Positions 27,487 through 35,690 of a stretch of DNA of 64,000 bases are shown here, one piece after another. The stretch spans positions 1 to 64,000 of the forward strand of contig CBDCFC010000025.1 in NCBI GenBank assembly GCA_965215945.1, written 5' to 3'. A model generated the notes under the pieces. It saw nothing but the letters and a program-made list of their open reading frames with translations. It made no database searches and was not told where the DNA came from. A program made the position numbers and the translations under genes. This DNA is from JAHEKD01 sp965215945 (GTDB lineage Bacteria; Pseudomonadota; Gammaproteobacteria; Arenicellales; JAHEKD01). How positions within the stretch are numbered: position 1 is the first letter of the stretch; every line of letters starts with the position of its first letter.

Positions 27487-28779
27487 ATGAAAAGATTTTT
27501 ACGAGAGAATATTAGTGCCGCTGTATTTGCTTTGTTGGCAATCGTCACACTGCCAGCCAATGCAGTTTTAGAAATTGATATCACCGAAGGTGTGATCGGC
27601 GGCATTCCGATTGCGGTAGTTCCTTTCATGAACTCACAATCCGCCCCGCAGAATGTGAGTGACGTTATTTCTAATGATTTGAACAGCAGCGGCCGTTTCG
27701 ATTTAATTCCAGAGACTGATTTTCTTAACCGCCCCACTGATGCGGTAGATGTAAATTATAAGGACTGGCGTTTACTCAAGGCAGATGCATTAGTTGTAGG
27801 TAAGGTAATCCCGTCTGGTAGTGGTTACCAAGTTTCATTTCAGTTAATGGACGTGGGTCGCGGTGTGCCGATTGAAGGTCGAACCTTTAATGTACCGGCG
27901 AATTTACTCAGGCGGGCCGCCCATCAAATCGCAGATATTATTTATCTGGCTTTGACCGGAAAACCAGGTGCGTTTGATACCCGTATTGCTTATGTTACTA
28001 AGGCCGGATCGCGTTATCTTTTGGAAGTGGCCGATTATGACGGTTATGGTGCACAACAGGTATTAGAGTCAGGCGAACCGATTTTGTCGCCAGCATGGTC
28101 CCCAGATGGTAGTCGTTTGGCCTATGTGTCGATCAAAAAAGGCCGCAGTATAATTTATGTGCAGGATCTGGGCTCGGGGACACGTCGCATAGTCTCACAG
28201 GCAAAAGGTCAAAACTCAGCACCTGCATTCTCTCCAGATGGCAGCCGGTTGGCAATGGCCTTGTCTAAAGATGGTAATCCAGAAATTTATGTGATGAATT
28301 TAGGTACTGGTGCATTAACAAGGATTACCCGTGACCGTAGTATAGATACATCTCCATCTTGGTCGCCTGATGGTCGAAGCCTATTGTTTACCTCAGGCCG
28401 TAGCGGTAAACCGCAGGTGTATCGTGTTAGTGCGGGCGGCGGCAGTGCCCAACGCGTTACCTTCCAAGGGCGCTATAACGCAGATGCATCATATTCACCG
28501 GATGGGACCAAAATCACCATGGTGACAGATCAGGGACAGGGCCATAGAATAGGTATATTAGACCGCAATAGCGGTGCCGTTAAGGTGTTAACACAAAGCG
28601 ACCTGGATGAATCACCCAGCTTTGCGCCAAATGGAGAAATGGTGCTTTATGCTACCAAAGCGGGGCGTTCTGGAGTATTATCTGTGGTGTCTGATTTAGG
28701 ACGTGTCGCTCAGACGTTAAGATTTCAACAAGGTGACGTGCGAGAGCCAGCGTGGTCGCCAATAAACAGGAAATTATAA
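27487..28779 (+). CDS. tolB: Tol-Pal system periplasmic protein TolB
   Basis: A 430-residue periplasmic protein with a signal peptide (cleavage probably after LPANA near residue 26), an N-terminal domain (IPIAVVPF, ISNDLNSSGRFDLIP) and a six-bladed beta-propeller with repeated SPDGSRLAY-like strands. It links TolA and Pal. It lies ten bases after tolA and 13 before pal. Confidence 0.97.
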   Translation: MKRFLRENISAAVFALLAIVTLPANAVLEIDITEGVIGGIPIAVVPFMNSQSAPQNVSDVISNDLNSSGRFDLIPETDFLNRPTDAVDVNYKDWRLLKADALVVGKVIPSGSGYQVSFQLMDVGRGVPIEGRTFNVPANLLRRAAHQIADIIYLALTGKPGAFDTRIAYVTKAGSRYLLEVADYDGYGAQQVLESGEPILSPAWSPDGSRLAYVSIKKGRSIIYVQDLGSGTRRIVSQAKGQNSAPAFSPDGSRLAMALSKDGNPEIYVMNLGTGALTRITRDRSIDTSPSWSPDGRSLLFTSGRSGKPQVYRVSAGGGSAQRVTFQGRYNADASYSPDGTKITMVTDQGQGHRIGILDRNSGAVKVLTQSDLDESPSFAPNGEMVLYATKAGRSGVLSVVSDLGRVAQTLRFQQGDVREPAWSPINRKL

Positions 28780-28792
28780 GGAGTATAGATAT

Positions 28793-29296
28793 ATGAATAA
28801 AATGGCAAAAATTCTGCTGGTTGCTTTGTTAGCAGTAGTTGTAGCGTCTTGTGGTGGACGCAAGAAGTTGCAGGAAAACCCGGGGGTTTCTGCTGAAGTC
28901 GGTGATACCACCTCAGGTATTGATCCGGAAATTCAAGCTTATATGGATGCAAACGGCATTGTTGACAGTGGTCGTTATGATTTAAGTAATCCGCTTAGCA
29001 ATAAAACCATTTATTTTGAATACGACAGCAGTGCGCTGGACCCGGAGTCTGACATGATCGTACAGTTTCATGCTCAACACCTGGCCTCAACAGGTGGTTC
29101 TGTTGTATTAGAAGGTCATGCTGATGAACGTGGAACGCGAGAATATAATCTGGCCCTGGGAGAGAGACGTAGTCAGACTGTTCAGGCGGTCATGTCAGCC
29201 TTAGGTGCGTCAAACTCAGACGTGGTTTCCTATGGTGAGGAAAAGCCTATTTCAGATGAATATTGGCAAAACCGACGTGTAGAATTGTTGTACTAA
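28793..29296 (+). CDS. pal: Peptidoglycan-associated lipoprotein Pal
   Basis: A 167-residue outer-membrane lipoprotein. The lipobox VASC places the acylated cysteine at residue 20. The OmpA-like peptidoglycan-binding domain has YFEYDSSALD, LEGHADERGTREYNLALGERRS and NRRVELLY at the end. The loop before NRR is a few residues shorter than in E. coli Pal. A rho-independent terminator follows. Confidence 0.97.
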   Translation: MNKMAKILLVALLAVVVASCGGRKKLQENPGVSAEVGDTTSGIDPEIQAYMDANGIVDSGRYDLSNPLSNKTIYFEYDSSALDPESDMIVQFHAQHLASTGGSVVLEGHADERGTREYNLALGERRSQTVQAVMSALGASNSDVVSYGEEKPISDEYWQNRRVELLY

Positions 29297-29311
29297 TCGA
29301 TAAGCTCTATG

Positions 29312-29340
29312 AAAAGCCGGGCTAAGGTCCGGCTTTTTTT
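29312..29340 (+). terminator. Rho-independent terminator after pal
   Basis: The hairpin has a 9-bp stem AAAAGCCGG/CCGGCTTTT, an eight-base loop and a run of T. It lies 15 bases after the pal stop and probably attenuates or ends tol-pal transcription before cpoB, which would then need read-through or its own promoter. Confidence 0.88.
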
Positions 29341-29383
29341 GATGGTGTAAAATACTTAAACTTAATTGAAAGCAGACAATGTC

Positions 29384-30232
29384 ATGAGATTCGTGTGTAA
29401 TATATCCCCAAAAGTTCTGGCCGTTGCTACTTGTTTGGCTGTAGCTGGCTGCACAAGTTATGGTCGTGGTTCGGGCCAGGTTGAAGTCGTTGAAGCGGAA
29501 GAAAAGCGAGCGTTGAATCTTTTGCAACAGATCAATCAACTGGAAACTGAGAATGCCGATTTAAAAAATCAAGTTGAAGTCATGCAATACGAACTTGACC
29601 AGTTAAACAGACGCGCCCAGAGTCAACAGGCTGAGTTGGATCGTTTATACCAACAAGAAGGGTTATCAGGAACTGGCTATCAACAGGGCCAATTAGGTAC
29701 TCAGCAACCTGGGGCTGTACCACAATCTGGTGGGCAAGGTGGTTATCAAGCTCAAACTCAGGAAATAGAGGTTGGAAGCACTCAAAGCGGACAGACTCCA
29801 GCAGTAAACCCGGTTCCAACAGTACAAAGCCAATCGCAAACAACGACCAGTGCACTATCTGCGCAAGATATGTATAACAATGGTTTTGAGCAGCTTAAAC
29901 AAGGCCAATATCCTGAATCAATTCAGACGTTTAGTCAGTTACTAGCTCAACATCCAACCAGTACGTTCGCCGATGATGCCCAGTATTGGACTGGTGAAGC
30001 TTATTACGTCAACCGTGAATTTAATAATGCCCGGCAGGCATTCTCCAATGTAGTGAATAATTATCCCAGCAGTGATCGGGCTCCTGATGCCTTGCTCAAA
30101 ATTGGTTACATATATTATGAACAGGGTGATGTGACGAATGCGCGTAATGTATTTAACGATATTATCGTCAAATATCCAAATAACCAGGTATCAGATTTTG
30201 CCCGAGAGCGCTTAAAGAACCTCGGTGGCTAA
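29384..30232 (+). CDS. cpoB: Cell division coordinator CpoB (YbgF)
   Basis: An envelope protein that coordinates Tol-Pal with peptidoglycan synthesis. An N-terminal coiled coil (LLQQINQLETENADLKNQ) is followed by a Gln/Gly/Ser/Thr-rich linker at about residues 85-160 and three TPR units (MYNNGFEQLKQGQYPESIQ, FADDAQYWTGEAYY, APDALLKIGYIYYEQG). The chosen ATG at 29384 gives a signal sequence ending AVAGC, a lipobox with cysteine 23, so this CpoB may be a lipoprotein, unlike the soluble E. coli protein. Confidence 0.93.
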   Translation: MRFVCNISPKVLAVATCLAVAGCTSYGRGSGQVEVVEAEEKRALNLLQQINQLETENADLKNQVEVMQYELDQLNRRAQSQQAELDRLYQQEGLSGTGYQQGQLGTQQPGAVPQSGGQGGYQAQTQEIEVGSTQSGQTPAVNPVPTVQSQSQTTTSALSAQDMYNNGFEQLKQGQYPESIQTFSQLLAQHPTSTFADDAQYWTGEAYYVNREFNNARQAFSNVVNNYPSSDRAPDALLKIGYIYYEQGDVTNARNVFNDIIVKYPNNQVSDFARERLKNLGG

Positions 30233-30245
30233 AAACCTGATTTGG

Positions 30246-30274
30246 TTGACAGTGATCTAGGCAAAAAGGATAAT
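30246..30274 (+). promoter_or_regulatory. Sigma-70-type promoter for tRNA-Lys
   Basis: TTGACA at 30246-30251 and GATAAT at 30269-30274 are separated by 17 bases, nearly the consensus. The expected start lies near 30281, about 40 bases before the tRNA. Confidence 0.8.
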
Positions 30275-30320
30275 CACCACCTTTGTGTCTAAGCCTGATC
30301 TTCGGGTTTAATTCTCAAAG

Positions 30321-30396
30321 GGGCCGTTAGCTCAGTTGGTAGAGCATCTGACTTTTAATCAGGTGGTCGCAGGTTCGATTCCTGCACGGCCCACCA
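30321..30396 (+). tRNA. tRNA-Lys (anticodon TTT)
   Basis: A 76-base tRNA with a full cloverleaf: acceptor GGGCCGT/ACGGCCC, D-arm TTAGCTCAGTTGGTAGAGCA, anticodon TTT at 30354-30356, T-loop GTTCGATTC and an encoded CCA end. Its position after cpoB is common in gammaproteobacteria. The 3' half resembles a degenerate sequence at 38288-38322, so this gene may have been an integration site. Confidence 0.97.
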
Positions 30397-30745
30397 GTTT
30401 CCTAAATAAAATCAATGAGTTACAAATATTTTCTATTCTACAAAGGGAAATTCGACACATAGTAGTGTGCCAATTTTGTGCCAACATCGTCAAATATATT
30501 TTTGTCTATTGCTACTAAGCATATAATTTAAAAGGAATTTAATTGATGCGACCACCTGATTATTGATCAGATAGATTGACATTGACCCTTACCATAGAGT
30601 CCTGCTGATCATTAGAGATTTCTGGCTCACACCTGTATAGCCTTGGTGAAATTTAGAGGGTTATTCAGATAACACTGTGATTTTTGCTTTATTTATCAAT
30701 TTATTCTTCGTCTAGTATGCTCTTAATAAAATAAATAGTGCTTTT
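30397..30745. other. Non-coding stretch after tRNA-Lys
   Basis: About 350 A+T-rich bases without a recognisable gene. Two direct copies of GTGCCAA, 11 bases apart at about 30469-30486, stand downstream of the tRNA. Similar GTGCCAA pairs sit beside tRNA-located integrase sites in other genomes as I recall, but no integrase remains here. Confidence 0.4.
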
Positions 30746-30999
30746 TTACCGCTTCAAATACTCCCCAATAGTACCTACACCAATCAAGCTTATACCACCA
30801 AAAAATAATACTGTTGATAACAACGAACCAAACCCCAGAAAATCGTTCTATGAATTATAGTTTTAGTTATTGTAAATGATAAGTAATAGCTGATAACAAA
30901 TAGAGATATGGCTGTCCCTATTGATAAAAAGTGCAGAATATTCTCCTGTTCATCTAATACAGGAACAATTATACTTACTTTGGATAATTCATTATCCAT
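30746..30999 (-). pseudogene. Remnant of a GtrB/DPM1-like family 2 glycosyltransferase
   Basis: The minus-strand frame from 30999 starts VSIIVPVLDEQENI, the classic N-terminus of polyprenyl-phosphate glycosyltransferases, then jumps straight to the C-terminal membrane part LHFLSIGTAISLFVISYYL. About 200 residues of catalytic domain are missing between them. After a frame change near 30810 the typical ending GGISLIGVGTIGEYLKR can be read to a stop at 30746. So this is a gene with a large internal deletion plus at least one frameshift and is not functional. Other glycan genes follow on the opposite strand. Confidence 0.8.
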
Positions 31000-31084
31000 C
31001 TGATTAATTCTCTAAAATTCAATCCCTGTTTTTCAAGGTTTTAGGGCATTTTTGTTAATGATAAATTTATTAGGTAGTCAATTA

Positions 31085-32104
31085 ATGAATATATCAATAC
31101 CAAACAAATGGCTTTTGTTTTTCATTGTATCAATAGTTTTAATCGGTTTGCCAAGATTCGATAGACAAGATTTATTTGGTGTCGATAGGTATACCACGGA
31201 AGGTAAACCTGCGTCTATTGCAAAAGGTGACGCCAGACATTATGAAAATCACATATTATATTTTAGAGGTGAGGTGTACGAAGAAAAATTAAAAGAGCCT
31301 TGGGTTTACAGACCCTTACCTACATACATCGCCTCTTTTCTCCCATTTAAAGCGATGACCTCATTGAATATTTTAAATTACATGGCATTAGTTGCTGGAT
31401 TGATCTTTCTATTGAAAATATTTTCCATGCTGAATTTAAGTTTTATTTCTTCAATGGCCGGCGCTTTTTTTTACACGTTTTCGTTTCCTGTATTTTATTA
31501 CGGAACGATTGGTTATATGGATCCTTTTCTTGTCGGGTCTCTAACAATAGCACTCTACTTGATACTTGCACAAAGGAATGTACTGTTTTTTATCCTATTT
31601 ATATTAGGGGCTTTGATAAAAGAAACGTTTATTATTATTTTGCCCGTATGGGTTATTTATCAAGCTTTGATTCAAAAAAGATCACTAATAATTGTATGTG
31701 CTGCTGCGGGGGTTTTGGGATTATGTTTTTTAGGCGTTATGATTTTAGTGAGAATGCTTACTCCCGTCGATTCAGGTTTCTTATGGGTTCCAAAATCTGA
31801 AATGGTTTTATTTAATTTGTTTCGATTTCGTAGCTGGTTCTCATTTTTATTGACATTAGGGCCAGCGGGAATAATAGCCTTTTACTATTTAATCAGAATT
31901 AATAAGAATTTAATAAAAACGCCAATTTCTATTGTGTTTACAACTGGGTTTTTAGCAGGTTTCTCGGTGTTTGTATATTCGATGTTAAGTGCTTATGCTG
32001 ATGGTCGATATTTTTGGATTGCGTATCCTTTTATGCTTCCTTTGGCTTGTATATATATTGAAAAATATATCTTAAAAAGAGGTTTCGATATTGGTACAGA
32101 ATAA
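31085..32104 (+). CDS. Polytopic membrane protein, possible GT-C-type glycosyltransferase
   Basis: A membrane protein of about 339 residues with roughly nine hydrophobic helices. The first extracytoplasmic loop holds acidic and aromatic residues (ARHYENHILYFRGEVYEE, EPWVYRPLPTYIA), as in polyprenyl-phosphate-dependent GT-C transferases, but no family was identified with certainty. The ATG at 31085 has a weak AGG site; 31058 is an alternative. It is A+T-rich and lies beside a methyltransferase and a DPM1-like GT2, suggesting a lipid-linked sugar module. Confidence 0.65.
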   Translation: MNISIPNKWLLFFIVSIVLIGLPRFDRQDLFGVDRYTTEGKPASIAKGDARHYENHILYFRGEVYEEKLKEPWVYRPLPTYIASFLPFKAMTSLNILNYMALVAGLIFLLKIFSMLNLSFISSMAGAFFYTFSFPVFYYGTIGYMDPFLVGSLTIALYLILAQRNVLFFILFILGALIKETFIIILPVWVIYQALIQKRSLIIVCAAAGVLGLCFLGVMILVRMLTPVDSGFLWVPKSEMVLFNLFRFRSWFSFLLTLGPAGIIAFYYLIRINKNLIKTPISIVFTTGFLAGFSVFVYSMLSAYADGRYFWIAYPFMLPLACIYIEKYILKRGFDIGTE

Positions 32105-32456
32105 ACTTATTAAATCCGCATCCGTCATCATTGTCGGACTATAACGTAATCTTAGGCCGGCTTGGGTTTGTCGGGATTTAACACAAACTGATACACAGTT
32201 GAGCTTGGCCTCCAGTAGAGAATCGTGGCGCATGCCAGAATAATATAGATTGCTTATCCACAATCGTTGGCTATTTTTATTTGTAGGTGAAATTAACATT
32301 CTTAGACGAAGTTTAGTAGTTTCGTTGTTAGTTATTGGTAAATAGATGCCACCTTGATAAGCGCATAAAATAATTCAATAATTAACCTCTTGATGCCAAA
32401 ATGGAACAATGCTTCGAAATTCTTGAAATAGCAAATTAAAGACAAAATTTTAACCA
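32105..32456. other. Non-coding stretch inside the glycan region
   Basis: About 350 A+T-rich bases. A 75-codon minus-strand frame at 32072-32299 overlaps the end of the membrane-protein gene and has no family features. No promoter or terminator stands out; the stretch could be degraded coding sequence. Confidence 0.35.
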
Positions 32457-33242
32457 ATGGACCTTAAAGAACGAGAAAATATTCGATACGTTACAACGCG
32501 TCATCCCTGGGAATTAGCGCGCGAAAGAATTATTGAACAATTGATCGGTTCGAACCTTATTAAAGGAGATGTGATTGTTGATATTGGCTGCGGTGATCTT
32601 TTTTTGCTAGAAGCACTCAATTCCAAATTTGGAAATCAGATTTATTATTACGCGGTTGATATTGCGCTTGATGACCATGAAGTTGAATTATTACAAGAGC
32701 AACATTCTAGCAAGAATATTTTTGTATATAACTCAATCGAAAAAATGCAAAAGGATATTCCAGGACAGGCAAAGATAATTCTGTTGCTGGATGTCATTGA
32801 GCATATTGAAGATGATGTTGATTTTCTTACTGATTTAGCTAAACGGCCATTTATTTCAGAGCAGACAAATATAATCATTACCGTTCCGGCCTATCAATGT
32901 TTATTTTCACTACATGACAAGTTTCTTGGTCATTTTCGTCGTTACACCAATAATAGTCTGATTGAAACGATTAATAAATCAGGGCTAAAAAGTATTCAGG
33001 TGGGCTATTTTTTCATGAGTTTGGTTTTTGCAAGGGCATTACAAACACTGATTGAAAAAATTACTAATAAAAAGGAAACTGAAGCAACGACTGGACTGGT
33101 TACCTGGACAGGTGGAAAAATATTAACCAAGCTAATTAAGAATATTCTATTACTTGACTATAGTATTTCACGTTATGCAAAAAAAATGAAAATAAATTTA
33201 CCCGGATTATCCAATTATTTGATATGTCAAAAACGTGCATAG
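32457..33242 (+). CDS. Class I SAM-dependent methyltransferase
   Basis: A 261-residue protein with the SAM-binding motif VIVDIGCGDLFLLEAL near residue 42 and the post-II motif ILLLDVIEHIEDD. The C-terminal half has hydrophobic segments (VGYFFMSLVFARAL) that could touch the membrane. This type often occurs next to dolichol-phosphate-mannose-synthase-like GT2 genes, as here: it overlaps the next gene by 19 bases. The substrate, probably a lipid-linked sugar or a polyprenyl lipid, is inferred from context. Confidence 0.82.
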   Translation: MDLKERENIRYVTTRHPWELARERIIEQLIGSNLIKGDVIVDIGCGDLFLLEALNSKFGNQIYYYAVDIALDDHEVELLQEQHSSKNIFVYNSIEKMQKDIPGQAKIILLLDVIEHIEDDVDFLTDLAKRPFISEQTNIIITVPAYQCLFSLHDKFLGHFRRYTNNSLIETINKSGLKSIQVGYFFMSLVFARALQTLIEKITNKKETEATTGLVTWTGGKILTKLIKNILLLDYSISRYAKKMKINLPGLSNYLICQKRA

Positions 33243-33940
33243 TTATTCCTTGCTACAATGAAGAAAATCGGCTGTCAATTGAGACATTCCGCCAGTATAT
33301 CGCTTCAAACCCGGATCATTTTATATTTGTTGATGATGGCAGTTCAGACCAGACTTTCTCTATTATCGAGCAGCTAGCAAATCAATTCCCAGACTTAGTA
33401 AAAACTTTCCAGCTTGAAAACAACTCAGGTAAAGCCGAGGCTGTCAGGCAAGGAATTCTCGAGTCGTTGTCTACAGGTCAATACGATTATGTTGGGTATT
33501 TTGACGCAGATTTAGCTACACCACTGAGTGAAATCAATAACATAAGGTGTCATATTGTCCCTGGCGGACAGTATTCTTTCGCCATGGGCTCAAGGATTAA
33601 ACGGTTGGGTACAAAAATCGAGAGAACAACGCGCCGACATATATTAGGTAGGGCATTTGCTACAGCAGCCAGTTGGTTGAATGATATTCCAGTTTATGAT
33701 TCACAATGTGGTGCCAAACTTTTTAGCAGAGATTTGGCAGAGTTGATATTTTCAAAACCTTTTATCTCAAAATGGATTTTTGACATTGAGCTGATTTTAC
33801 GTACTCAACAGGCAATAGGAAAAAACCAAATAATAGAAGTACCATTGCAAAGATGGAGTGAGAAAAAAGGCAGCAAAATTCGAGCATCACATTCTATCGC
33901 GATAGCATCAGATTTAATTCGTATTTCCAGAACAAAGTGA
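33224..33940 (+). CDS. Family 2 glycosyltransferase, DPM1-like
   Basis: A 238-residue GT-A-fold enzyme. It has CIVIPCYNEENRL at the N-terminus, FVDDGSSDQT, the metal-binding GYFDADLATP and the acceptor-site region VYDSQCGAKLF. It most likely transfers a sugar from a nucleotide donor to polyprenyl phosphate at the inner membrane face. No C-terminal membrane helices are present, so the neighbouring membrane protein may use its product. Coding overlap with the methyltransferase implies coupling. Confidence 0.85.
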   Translation: MSKTCIVIPCYNEENRLSIETFRQYIASNPDHFIFVDDGSSDQTFSIIEQLANQFPDLVKTFQLENNSGKAEAVRQGILESLSTGQYDYVGYFDADLATPLSEINNIRCHIVPGGQYSFAMGSRIKRLGTKIERTTRRHILGRAFATAASWLNDIPVYDSQCGAKLFSRDLAELIFSKPFISKWIFDIELILRTQQAIGKNQIIEVPLQRWSEKKGSKIRASHSIAIASDLIRISRTK

Positions 33941-33997
33941 AATGATAGATATATTTGCTTGATTTAAGTTGCAAAGTTGGAAAATGGATTTGGCTAA

Positions 33998-34156
33998 ATC
34001 AATACCTGTTATTTGCTCAAGAAAGGAAATCTAATTGAGAACAATGACACGATGATTGCTGGACATACTTTAAGCGTTGGTGCAATTTTAGTCACGAACA
34101 ATACACAGCACTTTAAGAAAATGCCCAAGCTCAAAGTTAAGAATTGGATAAATTAA
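33998..34156 (+). pseudogene. 3' remnant of a vapC (PIN-domain) toxin gene
   Basis: In frame from 33998 to a TAA at 34154-34156 the sequence reads LLKKGNLIENNDTMIAGHT followed by LSVGAILVTNNTQHFKKMP and ends KVKNWIN. This is the conserved C-terminal third of VapC ribonuclease toxins, including the acidic PIN residue in NNDT and the VTNNTxxF motif. An in-frame stop lies just upstream, and neither the first two thirds nor a vapB antitoxin was found. The rest of 33941-34352 holds nothing recognisable. Confidence 0.8.
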
Positions 34157-34352
34157 AGTGGATTCAGTCTGGGATATCATGTGAATCTACTTCAGTACGG
34201 TATTCATATGTGAGTAGTGAATGTCAATACATCCTAGATTCTTAGTTGACCCATTCATCAAGATGAAACAAACTAGCGGTTGCCTTATGAATGAGAAATA
34301 ATGATAAGGACTAAACACCACACTTACTAATATTCTAAGCGGAGATGATCCA

Positions 34353-35213
34353 GTGCAATATGTAGCGCCAGAAACAACCAAGGATGCTGTAGCCATTCTG
34401 GCTAAGGCAAAGGGCAGTACGCATGTGCTTGCGGGCGGATCAGATTTACTTGTTCGAATGAAGGGCGGATTCATCGAACCTGATCTGGTTGTCGATATTA
34501 AACGGATTAAAAAGTTGCACCAAATCAAAAAAAACGCCAATAACATTACTATTGGCGCTGCAGTATCCTGTACTGCCATGGGTGCAAGCAAAATGCTTAA
34601 AAGGGCATGGCCCGGTGTCGTAGAGGCGGCTAATCTGATTGGTTCTGACCAGATCCAGGGCCGCTGCACTATCGTCGGAAACATGTGTAATGCATCACCT
34701 GCCGCTGACAGCGTGCCCGCGTTGATCGCAGCAGGTGCCCGTGCAAAGATTGCCGGCCTTAAAGGCACACGCACCTTGGCGGTTGAGAAAGTGGCGACAG
34801 CGCCTGGAAAAACCGCTCTGAAAAAAGGTGAGATTGTCGAGTTTATTGTGCTGCCTAAACGCAAAGCCCGATCAGGTGATGCATACCTTAGATTTATCCC
34901 CCGCACGGAAATGGATATTGCTGTGGTCAGTGCCGGAGTTAATCTGACGCTTGGCCGCAAAGGTGTCATCACTGATGCCCGAGTTGCACTGGGTGCTGTC
35001 GCCCCGACGGCTTTGTTGGTAAAGCCGGCTGCAAAGGCGATTATCGGATCAACGCTGGATGATAAAGCGCTGGAAAAACTGGGCAAGGCTTGTTCGACAG
35101 CCTGCAAACCCATAGACGATAAACGCGGCACGGTCGACTTCAGGATCCGCGTCGTAGCAGTATTGGCTAAACGTGCAGCCAAAATTGCCTATTCACGCGC
35201 AGGAGGTAAATAA
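34353..35213 (+). CDS. Molybdenum hydroxylase FAD-binding subunit (CoxM-like)
   Basis: A 286-residue FAD subunit of a xanthine-dehydrogenase-family enzyme. The FAD motifs are STHVLAGGSDLLVRMKGG near residue 24 and TIVGNMCNASPAADSVPALIA near residue 107. It starts with GTG at 34353, about eight bases after GGAG. It overlaps the 2Fe-2S subunit by one base (TAATG). It passes electrons from the iron-sulfur subunit to the acceptor. Codon use is richer in G and C than in the preceding glycan genes, suggesting a separate origin. Confidence 0.9.
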   Translation: MQYVAPETTKDAVAILAKAKGSTHVLAGGSDLLVRMKGGFIEPDLVVDIKRIKKLHQIKKNANNITIGAAVSCTAMGASKMLKRAWPGVVEAANLIGSDQIQGRCTIVGNMCNASPAADSVPALIAAGARAKIAGLKGTRTLAVEKVATAPGKTALKKGEIVEFIVLPKRKARSGDAYLRFIPRTEMDIAVVSAGVNLTLGRKGVITDARVALGAVAPTALLVKPAAKAIIGSTLDDKALEKLGKACSTACKPIDDKRGTVDFRIRVVAVLAKRAAKIAYSRAGGK

Positions 35214-35686
35214 TGTCACAACTGGTTTCTACTACTATTAATAACGACAGCGTTGAGTTTGCCTGTGAGGCACATGAAACATTACTTGACGCTTTGCGTG
35301 ATCGCGTGGGTCTGACAGGGGTTAAAGAAGGTTGCGGCACGGGTGACTGTGGGGCATGCAGCGTTATCCTGGATGATAGTCTGGTTTGTTCCTGTCTGGT
35401 GCTTGGTGTTGAAGCCGAGGGACGCAGTATCGAAACGGTGGAAGGCATGGCAGATGGTGCAAGACTACACCCGTTACAAACCAAGTTTCTGGAACACGCT
35501 GCCTTGCAGTGTGGCATCTGTACACCAGGATTCCTTATCGCTGCAAAAGCACTATTGAAAAATAACCCAAATCCAAGCGAGGAAGAGATTCGCTATGGTT
35601 TGGCAGGTAATCTGTGTCGCTGCACCGGTTATGACAAAATTGTCAGGGCAGTTCAGGATGCCGCCAAAGTAATGAGAGGAGCTTAA
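35213..35686 (+). CDS. Molybdenum hydroxylase 2Fe-2S subunit (CoxS-like)
   Basis: The 157-residue iron-sulfur subunit. The N-terminal plant-type cluster uses Cys41, Cys46, Cys49 and Cys61 (EGCGTGDCGACSV), and the C-terminal helical cluster uses LQCGICTPGF and NLCRCTGY. It shuttles electrons from the molybdenum site to the FAD subunit. The length is typical. It lies between the FAD and molybdenum subunit genes, four bases before the latter. Confidence 0.95.
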   Translation: MSQLVSTTINNDSVEFACEAHETLLDALRDRVGLTGVKEGCGTGDCGACSVILDDSLVCSCLVLGVEAEGRSIETVEGMADGARLHPLQTKFLEHAALQCGICTPGFLIAAKALLKNNPNPSEEEIRYGLAGNLCRCTGYDKIVRAVQDAAKVMRGA

Positions 35687-35690
35687 TACC

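Noticed and set aside
32072..32299. 75-codon minus-strand frame
   Set aside because: It overlaps a membrane-protein gene, has no recognised motif and no good ribosome site.
34187..35182. 331-codon minus-strand frame
   Set aside because: It is antisense to the clear FAD subunit gene and has no family motifs; it arises from codon composition.
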